Assembly: GCA_036674765.1 (NCBI GenBank)
Contig: JARVKI010000063.1
Location: forward strand, 1 to 64,000
DNA from: Seiridium cupressi
Taxonomy: Eukaryota; Ascomycota; Sordariomycetes; Amphisphaeriales; Sporocadaceae
DNA length: 64,000 bases
Direction of reading: 5' to 3'
Each line of letters starts with the position of its first letter. Within the stretch, counting starts at the first letter, position 1. Shown in pieces: positions 11,601-22,769 of this stretch. The notes under the pieces are model-generated. The model saw only the letters and a program-made list of their open reading frames with translations. It was not told the DNA's origin and did no database searches. A program made the position numbers and the translations under genes.

Positions 11601-14574
11601 CCTCAACGGTGAGAGTTGGAAAGTTATTGAGGATGCCAGCAATCTTCTTACCCGCGCTCTGATTGTGTACCAACGCTCCAATCTCAGCGGAGTCCATCTC
11701 TTTCATAGACTCAATGGTAAGGTTGTCCTTGGCATCGAGCTGGTTGAGCACAGGCTTGGGTAGTTCGAACTGATGAAGAGGATGCTGGAAAGGCCACAGG
11801 CGCCTCTCGATAGCCTTTGCCATGGTGAGGAGCACGAGGCATTGATAACCCCAGCGTCGGTTCAGCGCTATCATGAACAGAGCTCGACAAATACGTCCTG
11901 ACTGCTGCGCAACGTAGTTCAGATCATTACCTAATGCAAAGTCCTCTGGCTGAGCCCTGGAGATGAAGGATTGGAGCAGGATGTTAGTCTTTGCTTGTGG
12001 CGTATCGATGCCGCCCGGGACTTCGCAAGGAATCACTTCCTTTCTAAGGTGGGTGAGCTCATTCGCCTCGCTGTCCCTGGACTGGATATTATCGAACTCT
12101 CCACTGTTACTGATCATGGATAGGATATCGGCCTCAGACGCTTGCGGTTTCATCAACGAGTTGAAAATTTCGACACTGGTCTGTTGAATATAGTATTGGC
12201 TGGCAATGCGACCGACATCCTTGCTTCGGAGTTCTTCGGTGACCTCGTTGAAGATGATCATCTGGCTCTTCTGCAATGTTCGAGCAGCTTGAATCGCAAG
12301 CTGTCTCCGCCTCTGTACCAGGGTGGGATCATCCCGGATTTCTGCCCACTCAATACCATAGGTCATAGGACTGCGCTGCATTCGGACAAATAGATATGAG
12401 TATCCAAGCCATTGCACAGCTTCGGGGATGGATGTCACTGTGCCGAGAGCAATCTCAGCATTCAAATTATCGACCAATTTGGACGAGAACCTGGACTCAA
12501 TGGGCTGCTGTTCTGTAACAGCAGTAAGATAGTGCGGCAGCTTATCCAAAGTCGTGCAGATCATGCCAATACCGACGTCCTCGAACTGAGGGCGACCGGC
12601 ACGACCAAAGATTTGTAGCACATCAAGGATGCCTAGATCCACAAATTTACCATCCTGGGCACTGTAGACTTGTGTGCCCTTGATGACGACTGCTGCAGCC
12701 GGCAAATTGACACCCCACGCGAGGGTGGCGGTACAGCAGAGGACTTTGAGTACGCCCTCAGCGAACAGCCTCTCCATAAGATTTCTGTCAGACCGAGTCA
12801 TACCAGCATGATGAATACCTAGGCCTTTGGGCAAAAGTTCTCGCAGCTCTCTTGCTTTGCAGGACTTCATGTCTCTCAGGGCCTGTTCGTAAGCCGGGTG
12901 GCCTTGAGGATCGAAGATATCGATGCAAAAGTTGTCGATGGCCTTTTGGTAGAGCATTTTTGCGGTCAGCAGGGTATCCCTTCGGGAATGCACAAACACC
13001 ATGACCTGGTGGTCTTGCTGGAGCATGTCTCTGACTTTTTCAAAGGCAATCTGGTCGAGGTTCTCCCTGGACTGCTTGGAGTTGGGCTTTCCTTTCACTC
13101 CAATGAAGTGCTGTTCGAGAGGAACTGGTCGAAAGGATCCATCGAAGTAGAAAAGCCCTTGCTGCCGATTGACCTTGAGGAAGTCGGAAACATCAATAAA
13201 GTTCGGAAGGGTGGCGCTGAGGCCAACGATTCGGATCAATGACTGCGTGCTCTCGACTTGTCTCTCAGTTCTAGCCACCAAAGACTCCAGCACGGCACCT
13301 CGCTCGTCGTGAAGCATATGAACCTCATCAATGATGAGAAGTCGCACCTTCTGGACTAGCTCGGTATCTCCAGTGCCCTTTCTGGTGATGACATCCCATT
13401 TCTCAGGGGTAGTAACAATGATCTGGGTCTGGACAATCTCAGTCTTGGTGAGATGCATGTCTCCAGTATACTCTCGAGCTCGAATTCCTGCCCACGCCAG
13501 ACGTTTCCCCAGCTTCTCGGTGATCTCAGCCGCCAGAGCCTTCATGGGTGCAACATAGACGATTTTGAAATCGTCCAGGTCCACGGCAAAGTCGGTGGTT
13601 TCGTTGTCCTCGATAGGGTTTGGAGTACAGTAATGACCAATCGTTTGTAGTATGGTCAACATAGCTGCGTCCGTCTTACCAGCACCAGTCGGGGCACAGA
13701 TGAGCATGTTCTCGCTCGTCTTGTAGGCGATTGGGTATACCAGACTTTGCATTCTGTTGAGCGCCTTATAGCCCTTGAAAGTCCTCCGGCAGAGACCATC
13801 CATTTCCGAAATGGGCAAAAGTCTCCTTCCAGGAGCTAGAACACCCGTCTTGCCGGCGGGAACCATGATCTCCTCGTACTTTTCGAACAGCTTCCTCTCG
13901 CTGCCTGTCGGTAGCGCATATCTCTTCCCGGAGTAGCTGAGAGCGTTGCCCGCCGCGTGAGCTCTGTACACATGAGGATATTGTACCTCCTTGTGCATAG
14001 TAGGGGCTAAAGACGCGTTCTTGTGCTCCCAGTCCTTCTGACGTAGAGCCTCTTCCCTTTCCGCTTTAGTGAGTAGGCGGTTACTTGCTGATGGGACTAC
14101 ATCTTGTGAGGCGAAGCTAGCCACGATTTCACTCTTGTGCGAAATGACCTCGATGACAAAATCCAGATCATCAAACCCAACTAGGTCGGTGAGCATAGAT
14201 TGCACCTGCTCTTCCGATTGATTCGAAGTCAAGATTTCCAGAATTTGAGCCTGAAAAGCATCTGGCGAGAGACCGTCCCTTTTCGATGCGACGCTGGCGC
14301 ATTGCTTCGCAAACCAAGTCCGGCCATAGCTGCCTTCGCCCAGCTGCCCATTGGCATCTTCGATGAAGTCGCTGCTCCAGAGATCCTCCTCGCTGTCCTC
14401 GATGAAATCCCACACATCGTCCCCGCTGTTGCCGGATGTGAATGCATCATCAAGGTCGAAATCAGAAGAGTCCTCCTGGACCTTATCACTAGCAGGCAGC
14501 TTTAGTTCGGCCAGCGCGGATTTCATGGCAGCGAACTGCTCCCGCCAGCGGGCCTCTGCGTCACCAGTTGCCAT
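8671..14574 (-). CDS. SLH1: Ski2-like RNA helicase Slh1 / ASCC3 (RQT complex)
   Basis: A single 5.9-kb exon encodes 1967 aa from the Met at 14574. A 38-residue in-frame extension upstream has no conserved character and is taken as leader. Two DExH helicase cassettes, each followed by a Sec63-type unit, are visible. Cassette 1 has Walker A APTGAGKT (about 292-299), DEVH (about 415), SATLPN and GRAGRPQF. Cassette 2 has SPTGSGKT (about 1157), DEIH (about 1257), GMSTAC in place of SAT, and a second GRAGRPQF. The acidic N-terminus and total length fit Slh1/ASCC3 rather than the longer spliceosomal Brr2, which it otherwise resembles. Slh1 is the helicase of the ribosome quality-control trigger complex and splits collided ribosomes in the cytosol. 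It is divergent from YKT6. Both Walker A motifs are intact, so both cassettes may bind ATP. Confidence 0.93.
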   Translation of the reverse strand: MATGDAEARWREQFAAMKSALAELKLPASDKVQEDSSDFDLDDAFTSGNSGDDVWDFIEDSEEDLWSSDFIEDANGQLGEGSYGRTWFAKQCASVASKRDGLSPDAFQAQILEILTSNQSEEQVQSMLTDLVGFDDLDFVIEVISHKSEIVASFASQDVVPSASNRLLTKAEREEALRQKDWEHKNASLAPTMHKEVQYPHVYRAHAAGNALSYSGKRYALPTGSERKLFEKYEEIMVPAGKTGVLAPGRRLLPISEMDGLCRRTFKGYKALNRMQSLVYPIAYKTSENMLICAPTGAGKTDAAMLTILQTIGHYCTPNPIEDNETTDFAVDLDDFKIVYVAPMKALAAEITEKLGKRLAWAGIRAREYTGDMHLTKTEIVQTQIIVTTPEKWDVITRKGTGDTELVQKVRLLIIDEVHMLHDERGAVLESLVARTERQVESTQSLIRIVGLSATLPNFIDVSDFLKVNRQQGLFYFDGSFRPVPLEQHFIGVKGKPNSKQSRENLDQIAFEKVRDMLQQDHQVMVFVHSRRDTLLTAKMLYQKAIDNFCIDIFDPQGHPAYEQALRDMKSCKARELRELLPKGLGIHHAGMTRSDRNLMERLFAEGVLKVLCCTATLAWGVNLPAAAVVIKGTQVYSAQDGKFVDLGILDVLQIFGRAGRPQFEDVGIGMICTTLDKLPHYLTAVTEQQPIESRFSSKLVDNLNAEIALGTVTSIPEAVQWLGYSYLFVRMQRSPMTYGIEWAEIRDDPTLVQRRRQLAIQAARTLQKSQMIIFNEVTEELRSKDVGRIASQYYIQQTSVEIFNSLMKPQASEADILSMISNSGEFDNIQSRDSEANELTHLRKEVIPCEVPGGIDTPQAKTNILLQSFISRAQPEDFALGNDLNYVAQQSGRICRALFMIALNRRWGYQCLVLLTMAKAIERRLWPFQHPLHQFELPKPVLNQLDAKDNLTIESMKEMDSAEIGALVHNQSAGKKIAGILNNFPTLTVEAEIAPLNRDVLRIKLYITPEFKWNEHIHGTTESFYIWVENSETSEIYHHEFFILSRRKLYDDHELNFTIPLSDPLPTQIYVRAVSDKWLGAETVTPVSFQHLIRPDTESVYTDLLNLQPLPVSALKNPALEELYAKRFQYFNPMQTQIFHTLYHTPANVLLGSPTGSGKTTAAELAMWWAFREKPGSKVVYIAPMKALVRERVKDWGDRLAKPLGLKLVELTGDNTPDTRTIKDANIIVTTPEKWDGISRSWQTRGYVRQVSLVIIDEIHLLAGDRGPILEIIVSRMNYIAESTKSSVRLLGMSTACANASDLANWLGVKEGLFNFRHSVRPVPLELYIDGFPEVRGFCPLMQSMNRPTFLAVKTHSPEKPVIVFVPSRRQTRLTAKDLINMCGLEDNPRRFLHMEEEDLQLNLSRVKDEALKEAISFGIGLHHAGLVETDRQLSEELFLNNKIQILVATSTLAWGVNLPAHLVVVKGTQYYDAKIEGYKDMDLTDVLQMLGRAGRPQFDNSGVARIFTQDAKKDFYKHFLHTGFPVESSLHTVLDNHLCAEVSAETVISKQDALDYLTWTFFFRRLHKNPSYYGLEISAEEHNSIAAQQLANDYMIEMVNKSLEELAKSNCVEIFPNGDVDPTPMGKIMSYYYLSHKTIRYLVKHAKPKASFEDVLKWMSNATEYDELPVRHNEDLINAELSRNLPFSGANFGLPMWDPHVKAFLLLQAHMARVDLPITDYVGDQTSVLDQAIRIIQAAIDVLTELGYLSSCLEMIKLLQCIKSARWPQDSPLSILPGVNSDKIKDSTALQKVSAFKKPQVDELAKKLDIPQHQSTRFSRAASILPNVIVRAEDVTALSIGVSLRRVNPVVEREGRIYAPKYPKPQTEGWFVVVCDAARDEIIAVKRAGWSQGPGKSVAVGSRPTAKVNLKLPEPDKEGKGRKVDVLVLSDAYIGLEYRLMGVEIPALPKVDDDVDKSKKGQADG

Positions 14575-15253
14575 TTTCGACGTCTCAACTGCTCTTATGC
14601 TTGTGCGTTGAAATTCCTGGGTCAATATCGACTGGCACAGCCAGTTTGGGTTCAAAAGGCCCAAAAAGGGAATTACGTAGAGGCGCAAGCCAAACGTTCA
14701 ATGAAGGTTCTCCGGAATATCAGATTTGTTGTGGGATTCGCAGGCTCTAGACTACGTTGTACGATGCTTATTTCATCATTCTCCATTAAGCGCATACTCG
14801 ATGACTCTTGCCGCTGGTTAGCGGCCTTTGTGGGCAGAGAGCCAGTAGGATTTAGCGGATCGGCTCCCAACTCACTCCCAAGCGCCACCCACACCGCTAT
14901 CGATAGCAAAGGGCCGCCTGTAATTCTGGAGCCTGGCGGTGGCCTGGGGGGTTGAGGCGGTAAGCTTGAGCTTAACGTAGCAGAGGAGCGGACAGTGGCA
15001 GCACATGTGACTTCATTCCCCCATTATCATCCCATCCCAAATCGCACTGGGCCCCTGACCTGCTTGCCCCCTCCATAAACAAACCTGCTCTTTGTTTCAA
15101 GAACCTCGTCCGCGATTCATGCGCTTATTCTTGGAACAAAGACGCACTCTCCTCCAAACTAAACACCACACCCTCCCAACCCACCTAGAAACAAATCTCG
15201 TCACAAATCTATCCGGCAACAGAAACCCTCAAACACCCCCCCTTTAGCCCACC
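14575..15253. promoter_or_regulatory. Divergent promoter region SLH1 / YKT6
   Basis: This 679-base spacer separates two outward-facing genes and so must hold both promoters. The YKT6-proximal 150 bases are C/A-rich with long pyrimidine tracts (about 15020-15250). I see no clear TATA box or named operator. Confidence 0.5.
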
Positions 15254-16071
15254 ATGAAGCTGCACTATATCGGAGTATGTAGGTACCGCTATCTTTGGCA
15301 CGCCGGGCCAGACTGGCTGACTATGACGTCTTTTTGTCCAACGTAGATCCTACAGAATGAGCAGAAGCCCGGCATCGAGCTGGTGTCTGAGAAGGAGCTG
15401 AGCGCATACTCGCGATTCACCCGTAACAAGTACGATACTGCCCCTTGCCGATGCCCTGCTAGGCGCAATGAGACGGAAGATACGGGAAAACGGACATGGC
15501 TAACGTGCGGGCGACACAAACAGCTATGGCGAATTCATGACCCTGTTCTCCAAGACGGTCGCCGAGCGGACACGACCGGGGCAGCGACAGGACGTCGAGG
15601 AGCAGGACTACACCTTCCACGCATATGCGCGGTCCGAGGGCGTGTGCGGCATCATCATCAGCGACCACCAGTACCCGGCGCTGGTGGCCCACCAGCTGCT
15701 GTCGAAGGTGCTGGACGAGTTCCTGTCGTCGCACCCCAAGTCGGCCTGGTCGCAGGGCCAGCCCCAGACCATGCCCGAGCTCAAGGACTACCTCGCCAAG
15801 TACCAGGACCCGCACCAGGCCGACAGCATCATGAAGATCCAGCGCGAGCTCGACGAGACCAAGATCGTGCTGCACAAGACCATCGAAAGCGTGTTGCAGC
15901 GAGGCGAGAAGATCGACGATCTCGTGGCCAAGAGTGATGGCCTGAGTGCACAGAGCAAGATGTTCTACCGTACGTGTGGCCAATTACCCTTCTCTTTGCT
16001 TGCGGCGATTGCTAACATGCCATGTCGTAGAACAAGCGAAGAAACAGAACTCATGCTGCTTGATCATGTAG
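15254..16071 (+). CDS. YKT6: R-SNARE Ykt6
   Basis: Four exons (15254-15274, 15347-15429, 15524-15969, 16031-16071) join to 196 aa, close to yeast Ykt6. The first exon encodes only seven residues (MKLHYIG). Residues 1-135 form the longin domain (KPGIELVSEKELSAYSRF, SDHQYPALVAHQLL). Residues about 136-190 form the SNARE coiled coil, with the zero-layer Arg in HKTIESVLQRGEKIDDLV. The C-terminus is CCLIM: the first Cys is palmitoylated in known Ykt6 and the second is the farnesylated CaaX cysteine. The protein cycles between cytosol and membranes and acts in ER-Golgi, intra-Golgi, vacuolar and autophagosome fusion. Uninterrupted frames would miss the first and last exons, including the whole lipid anchor. 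Confidence 0.95.
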
Positions 16072-16790
16072 ACATTATGATGTCTTCATACTCTTGTTTG
16101 GTCCTTTGGCGTTCGTTGTGATTCCGGTCCGTCCAATGCGTTTCAGCATAGCAGGTAGTGCGCAGAGACAGATGTGAGGCCTGGCTGAATATATTGATGC
16201 ACAGCTTTTGTGGTCTGTTTGGGTTGCAACGTTTTTGACCTTGGAAATCACATCTAATGAAATTAGAGGCAGTCATTAGCTGGTTCATGGGGTGGCCATG
16301 TGGCGAGACAGATAAATTGACTTCGATGGTCCACGAAAAACACGCCGACTACTTAGTTTGTGCGATCGCAATTGTAATGACATGCCATGCACATAATTCA
16401 AAACATTCATGTAAGGTGGTATGGTGAGCCCATGTAGCTGATAACTATTCGTATCTTGTGTAGCCTTGATAGACGCTACAACCGGTGAAGCTCCATATCG
16501 CCCCTTTCCGCATTAGACAAATGGAATAAGTTGTGCTCGAGTCCCAGACTTCATGTTCGCACCACGGGTATATCCAACCCCCCAACCTCTTGAAACCCAA
16601 GTCACAATCGCTTGCTTTTTGACCCCCAAAGCCCTATGAGTCCATTGCTGCGCTCTCTCAGCGCCCGATCAAGCCAATCCATGGCTGCCGATGACAAGCC
16701 CCCTATATCCCTCCGTCGGGGATAACGTCGGTCGAGGCCGACGAAGAATAGCAATTAGAAAGAAAAAACAATATACAAAATAGAGATTAC
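16072..16790. other. Convergent 3' spacer
   Basis: The 719 bases between the 3' ends of YKT6 (+) and the Ser-rich gene (-) should contain both 3' UTRs. The stretch near 16750-16790 is A-rich. No coding or structured RNA feature was recognised. Confidence 0.5.
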
Positions 16791-18957
16791 TCAGCCCTCG
16801 ACAACAATACGCTCGCTTTTGCGGTGTTGCAAGAGTTGTGTCTCGAACGTCTCGTTGGGGGTGACGATGGTGGGCGTTGCCGACTTGGTCTCTGCCAGCC
16901 GCTCGTTTTTGCCAATAGTAATCCTCGGAACCGGTGGGCTAACCTTGCCTCTCGATTTTCCTGGTGTGAACGTCGTCTGTAGTGGTTGCAGCATCTTGCG
17001 TTGCTGCCTTGAGATTGATATCTGCCTAGCGATGGAGATCTCTACGGGATCTCGGCTGATGTTGAAGTTGTCTGCTTCGTCTAGGTCGAACGACGGCTTG
17101 GTCATGTGAGTTTGTGCTGACGAGGCTGAAGATGGGGAGCGCTTCCTTGAACTGGCGACGGAGGAGCTCGTGGATGTGGTGTATGTTGAGGGTTCAATAA
17201 TCTGCCAGTCTGGCTCCTGAATCTTGGGCCTGATAGTATTACTTCTGATTATCTCTGGTGAGGTTTTCGGCGAATCGACATCTATAGGGGACTCCAGGAT
17301 GAGCCCAGATTCCTCGGGCCCGAAGTTAAAGCCATGGGCCGGTGCAGGCTGTGGCTGTGGCGTCATCGGCTGCTGCTGCTGCTGCTGTTGAACCATGGGT
17401 GCAGTAGGTATAGCCATCCTGCCCACATGATGATGTGCGGTATTGTCAAGTTTCTGATGAGGTTGGGGTGGCCCTTCGAAAGTCTCCTTCGATGGTGAAG
17501 GGAGTAATGCTGGTGATGTATTGGCTCGCGTTACCCTCGGTTGAGGGTGCGATGCTTGGAGTGATGACTGCCTGCCTGATGGCGTCGAAGGGAATAGAGC
17601 AAAGGCCGGTGACCTTGTTGGCTGTGGCGACGTTACCCTCCTGGGCCTTGCCAATTTCTCATCCTGGCCCAGTGATTAGTAAACACAAGCATTTGACAGC
17701 CGTTTCGAAACGAACCTCTTCTGCGATGACAGCATCGCTGATTTTCTTCAACTCTTTTACCGTAGCCTGTCGCCGAGCCAGTAAACTGGAGGCACTAGTG
17801 GGTTGCGTTTCCAAGACGCCCTGAAACATGACACTATATCTTTCTAAGGAGCTCTGGGGAATCTCGACATTCAGTAGATTCGGCATCGGACTTGATGTTT
17901 GAGATGGCGGTTCCAGTACTATTGGTATGCTGCCGAAGTTGCTTGTGCTTCTCTCATGTGGGTTCGCCGTGCCGTGAGAATCTATGCTTGGATTCCTGAA
18001 CCGGAAACCTGTTGATTTGGCATTCGCAGGCTGACCATTCTCATACGGCATGGTCTGTGACCGAACAACAATAGGCTTATGTCTAGGTCCCTTCTGGCTG
18101 GAAAGAGTTGCGCTCCTCGATGGTCTGGTTTGAGTCTCATGAGGTGTCTTTGGAGCAGTCTGATCTGGTCGATATGTTCGACTAAGATGATTCGGCTCCG
18201 AAATGGTCAACGCTGGCGAAGACTGGTCGGTGTGCCTCCTGCTGAATATACCAAACAATTTCCGTTTCCCGGGCTGCTTCTTCTCCTTTGGCATGTCGTA
18301 CGAGTCAACACTTTCGACCGCCGACAAGGGCGACGCTGGGTGAGTGACAGGTGCTGGTTCCGGCCGCAGTGTCTGCTGTGACGACGACCAAGAGCCCCAG
18401 TTGGCCGGTTGATGTGTTGGGCTGCCCAGAGCCATACCAATGGGTGCAGATCCGTCCTCCATCGAGTCTGGTGTCGGCATCCGTACTGTAGGGATCGCAG
18501 GTCGGGAAGACGGCTTCGACCGCGGGCTTCCCTCAGGCGTTGGTGTTTGACCATGGAAAGTCGCATGTTGGGGCTGCTTGAATCCCGTGCCGGTCCTCGG
18601 TTTCATACTTAGATAGAAGTCGTCTCTTGATACCCTCTTGTCGAATTTGTTGAACCTGCTGAAGTCGTTCCCCTCCTGGCTCTTGGAGCCGGGACCTCCA
18701 GACGTGCTTGGCCTCTCCAACATGGCTACTTTTCCTGGAGTTGGAGCAGGCAGAGGACGATCGAGGTACGGGCTACCACTAGCAAACGCGACCGCAGGAG
18801 GAGCCTGAGTATTATAACGCCCTTGTGTGGGTTGGAATCGATCTGATACATCGGCCTGTCCTCTCTGGGCAGGGGAGCCGGGGACGTGCGTCACGACTGA
18901 GCTTGTATCTCCTGCGGCATCCTTCCACGCCTTGGCTCGATCAACCAATTTGAACAT
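16791..18957 (-). CDS. Hypothetical Ser/Pro-rich disordered protein, 704 aa
   Basis: Two exons (18957-17716 and 17663-16791) are joined across a 52-base intron with donor GTTCGT, branch TACTAATC and acceptor CCAG. This links two long open frames in phase. The protein is almost wholly low-complexity: Ser, Pro, Thr, Arg and Gln. One structured-looking segment spans the intron (SSLERYSVMFQGVLE, LLARRQATVKELKKISDAV), probably a helical hairpin, and may be the conserved core. Many SP/TP sites and basic patches suggest phosphoregulation, perhaps at the cell cortex or cytoskeleton, but that is speculation. A heptaglutamine run comes from a CTG/CAG repeat near 17377. The frame stays open about 120 bases upstream of the first ATG, to a TTTTTAG acceptor near 19078, so an extra 5' exon is possible. 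I recognise no named family. Confidence 0.75.
17371..17391. repeat. CTG/CAG trinucleotide repeat coding poly-Gln
   Basis: About seven CTG units on the + strand (CAG on the coding strand) produce a run of seven Gln inside the Ser/Pro-rich protein. Such repeats are prone to length variation. Confidence 0.8.
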
Positions 18958-21900
18958 ACTCCAGTCTAGGTCTGGCCAAGGGCTCCAGCAATCAAATCCT
19001 TGAAGTCTCGGGGTGGACCTGCACTCCAGTGATGAAAGGATGCTTGCTCCGGCCTCGAATGTGCCGGGATCTAGTTTCTAAAAACAAAACGGTAGGAAAC
19101 GCGGCAAGAGAGGCTGTTGGCCCGATATGGAAGACAAAGAGATAACAACTGATCACATAGAAGAGACCAAAATTCGAGAAAAAGGGAGACTATCTTACCG
19201 TCTTTCAGGCGGAACTGCCCTGCTTTACGTACCTGCCTTACACCTTTGAAGCCGTCTTACCTGAATCTTCGTGTTCACTTAGGCAAAGGTAAGGTGAGAT
19301 GGACCGTCGCCGATGGCTTCGGTGCAGTCTGTTTGAGATTGATGGAACGGCTATTTACAAGGTTGATCAGCACCAAGGATGATGCCCCAGAAAGTCGCAG
19401 AGACCGGCGGGCAGGGTTCCTCTGGGGACTCGCTAGCTTCCACAGATGGACTAGGGTCACGAAGATAGATGAATGAGGGTCGGGGAGGGGACGTTGGTGA
19501 TTTCGCCAAATTCGAGTTTCAGAATGAGAGCGCACTTCCACGCGGCTGACACAAGCCTTGAAAACGAACCGCGTCGACGGGTTTTCCCACTGAACAGCCG
19601 CAACGGGCTGACACACTAGGGTCTCCTTGGATTTGTTCGACGACGACCTACTCCTGCTTTGGAAGATTCGAGGGTTTCGAGAAGCCCTTGGCGCTGAAAA
19701 CGGAGTTGCAAGATACTCGCAGGAAACAACTGACGCAGTGGCTCCTTGGCACTACTGCCCTGGCCCCTGACGGGTTTGAGTGGTAAGCTGAGCTAGGGCG
19801 AAATCGTTGATGAGTTCCAATTTCCATCGCATACTCCAAGCGCTCGTCGGATGGATTTCGTCTCTTTGCCAGGAAACGTCAAATAAACTTTGTCTTGAAT
19901 ATTTGCGCGGCAGGTCTGTGGGCATTCAAGATGCTCGCGGCCATGTGCGCGCACGTCGTATCCGACAGAGCCCTGAAGATCGATTCCCGAAGAGGATCGA
20001 TGCCGTTAAAATGGGTCCAGTAATAGAGTTGCATAGTATATGTAGAACGTTCGGAGCGGGCAGACATGGAACGACTGGGAAATGAGAGGAGGTCCTTAAG
20101 TTGGATTGCAGGCACTCACCAATCACGGAATCAAAAGAGACCCGTAGAGCAAGCTAGACATCAATTCCTGCTCATGAGTGGTTGTTGAAGGATTATTTCA
20201 CAATGATTGCACAATCTCATTTACATCCAATGGCCTCATCGTGTACTTTGGCAAGAGATCACGAGATAAGTACATGAGCCAAATGTTACGCGTAATGGAG
20301 GATGACGACATTGGTCATTCAGCGAGGGTTCCGAAGGGAGAGAAGAAGAAGTGCGCAACTAAAGCTCATACGGTGAATGAAAGGTGGAGTGTCCAGGTCT
20401 GAGTTGTCACGTTTCAGGATTTGCAATCGTACTGCTGTCGAGACTCTGGCTAAGTTACGGTATGCGGACGGGGTTGACACGGGGCCGCTAGGGACCGTGA
20501 CGGCCGGCAATTCTAAGCTGATCCAGGTCAGTCTCCGGGTATTCCACCCACTCAATGCGATGGTCAGAAATGACGATGATAATCGGATTGCGGATTGTCT
20601 GGTTCGGCCGATAGCATGCTGAGCACAGGCCATTCATTTGGTAAGCAATTCCAAACCCGTGTCCTTCGATTGAGTGTCGTGTGAGTTCGTATGTAGCTCA
20701 ATCCATAATATCATGCATGACAGATCGTTCAGGCTATGTTGCTCGGACCTGAGTAGATGCGAATGATTGAAGCTGGGAAAGCATAATCACATTCCTCCCT
20801 GTCGTGGTATCAAGCAACGTGAATATGCGAATCAGTCTTATTGAAAAAGATAGGATCAGTCGCGGCTCGCAGTAGATGCTGGTGATCCTATCAAGTGTCC
20901 GTTGGCTCTGGGAGGTAAGGCCTGCATTTCGCTCGCGACACTAATCAGATATCGAGGCACCCTATGAGTCGAGTGTGAGTGTGGCCGGTGCACACCGAGT
21001 GTTTCGATGATCTTGTAGTTGTCGAGGTCCACTGCTAGATTACAGTCAATGACGCGAGCGTGTCGACACCCTCAGGGCATTGCAAAGGGAGTGTAAGAGA
21101 TGGTTTGCTGTCTTCAGAGCACTAGACTTGCTTAGAGGACCCTGATTCGAGTCTGCCTGATAGTCAATGCAAGTAATCAGACAGCGTGGTATGGCCTGTA
21201 ACTTCCCTGGCGGTATACAAAATGTTTCTGGAAAGAGCGAAATCGTGATGCCTGGTTCTACATAGATGATATTCTCAAGTTAGTGGGTGTAGGTACTGGG
21301 ACGTCGGCAAGGTTGTGCTGTAAACTCGGGTGTGTAGCCCCACCATCGGATACTAACAATGCTTGCGGTGACGGATGGTGGGGTAACTTTAGGTTTGGAC
21401 AGTCAACAATGATGCTGCTTGCGTCTTTGACGGTCAGGGTTATGGCTTGGAAACTAGGTTGCTCCCAAGAAATGCCAGTCGTGCGGGTCTAGAAGTCAAC
21501 TATGTGGGAGACAGTCTACATAGCAAGCAGCAAATGAGGGTAAGAAAGAACGTAGTAGCATCCCGAAACTTGCATAGAATTGAGAAGCGCAGCAAGCAAG
21601 TAACCGGTGACAGGAAATCACGGACGCGGTCCCGCTTCAGAATTGCATCAACAATGAACGATACCCACTTGAAACTTCGTCTGGCAGCGAAATGTTGACC
21701 GACTCCAGTGGTTAACAGTTGGGAACCATGGTTTTAGAGCGTTGTCAGGCACCCAAAGGTGAACAAGAGGGTTCCTGGAGATGGGTCCTCCCGAGAAAAG
21801 GCCCCATCAATCCAAGTGAGCCCCTCCTAAAAAAAGGTCTTGCCGCTGAGTCCAATGCTCGTGCCCGCGCGCAACATAGCGTCCCGCCATTTGCATCCTT

Positions 21901-22050
21901 TCCTTTATCCAAGCTCTCAGCCTACCTTACCTAGCAACTTTCGCCATCTAAACAAGAGAAGAAAAAAAAGGCCAACAAATAGCCGGCTTCCCTTTCTCAC
22001 CTTCCATTATCTCACTTCTTTGAGCTTTCACGCGACCACACACATACAAC
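18958..22050. other. 3.1-kb gene-poor region
   Basis: Between the Ser-rich gene and profilin I find only short ORFs without homology, codon bias or splice coherence. The left end (18958-19200) may hold a 5' exon of the Ser-rich gene: its frame is open there, with a plausible intron from GGTAAGA near 19199 to TTTTTAG near 19078, read on the - strand. The right end (21830-22050) is C/T-rich and looks like the profilin promoter and leader. The middle is unassigned. Confidence 0.5.
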
Positions 22051-22769
22051 ATGTCTTGGCAAGGTACGGCTTTCCTCTCTTCACCCCGCCATGGCACAAA
22101 TTATACCCCCCACTCTGAGTCGGGAAAGATGAGGGCTGACTCTGGCATTTCGCAACAGCATATGTCGACTCTAGGTACGGACTCAACCGAGAACCACGCG
22201 GGTCCATGAGAATCGGATGTCATTAACTCGTGATGCAACAGCCTTGTTGGCTCTGGCCACATCGATAAGGGCGCCATCATCAGCGCCGCTGGTGACAGCG
22301 TCTGGGCCGCCTCGAGCGGCTTCACCGTACGATGACCCATACTACTAGGACCGAGACTGGAGCTTGGATAATGGGCTGACGGGGGATATTAGCTCAAACC
22401 CGATGAGATGAAGTACCTTGCCTCCCTTCTGAACGGTGACGAGAATGCAAAGAACAAGGCCTTTGCCGAGGGTGTGCACGTTGCCGGCGAGCGATTCGTC
22501 GCTTTCAAGGTCGAGGACCGAAGCGTCTACCTCCGACAGGTGTGTTGACATGTCCATCCACAGTCTGGTCGCACAATGCGAAGATGATCAATCAAGACGA
22601 TGGGGTGGATGACTAACGCAGGGTGTGATCTTAGGGCCGAACTGGTGTCGTCGTTGTCAAGACAAAGCAAGCTTATTTGGTTGGTCACTACGGCGAGAAT
22701 GTGCAGGCCGGAAACGCAACACAGACCGTCGAGGCACTGGCAGACTACCTGATCAAGGTCGGCTACTAA
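22051..22769 (+). CDS. PFY1: Profilin
   Basis: Five exons (22051-22063, 22159-22174, 22242-22326, 22393-22539, 22635-22769) give 131 aa, the standard profilin length. Two very small exons (13 and 16 bases) encode MSWQAYVDSS together with their neighbours. The N-terminal [19 protein letters not shown] and the C-terminal [15 protein letters not shown] are hallmark profilin sequences; the two terminal helices form the poly-proline binding groove. The segment [18 protein letters not shown] carries actin and phosphoinositide contacts in known profilins. Profilin binds G-actin, promotes nucleotide exchange and delivers actin to formins at hyphal tips. Because coding is split among small exons, no long uninterrupted ORF marks this gene. 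Confidence 0.96.

Noticed and set aside
8671..14688. Many 60-115-codon ORFs on the opposite strand and in other frames of SLH1
   Set aside because: They lie wholly inside a conserved 1967-codon gene and have no independent family signal; they are shadows of its codon bias.
21141..21170. tRNA B-box-like GATTCGAGTC sequence
   Set aside because: No matching acceptor, D or anticodon stems can be drawn around it and there is no T-run.
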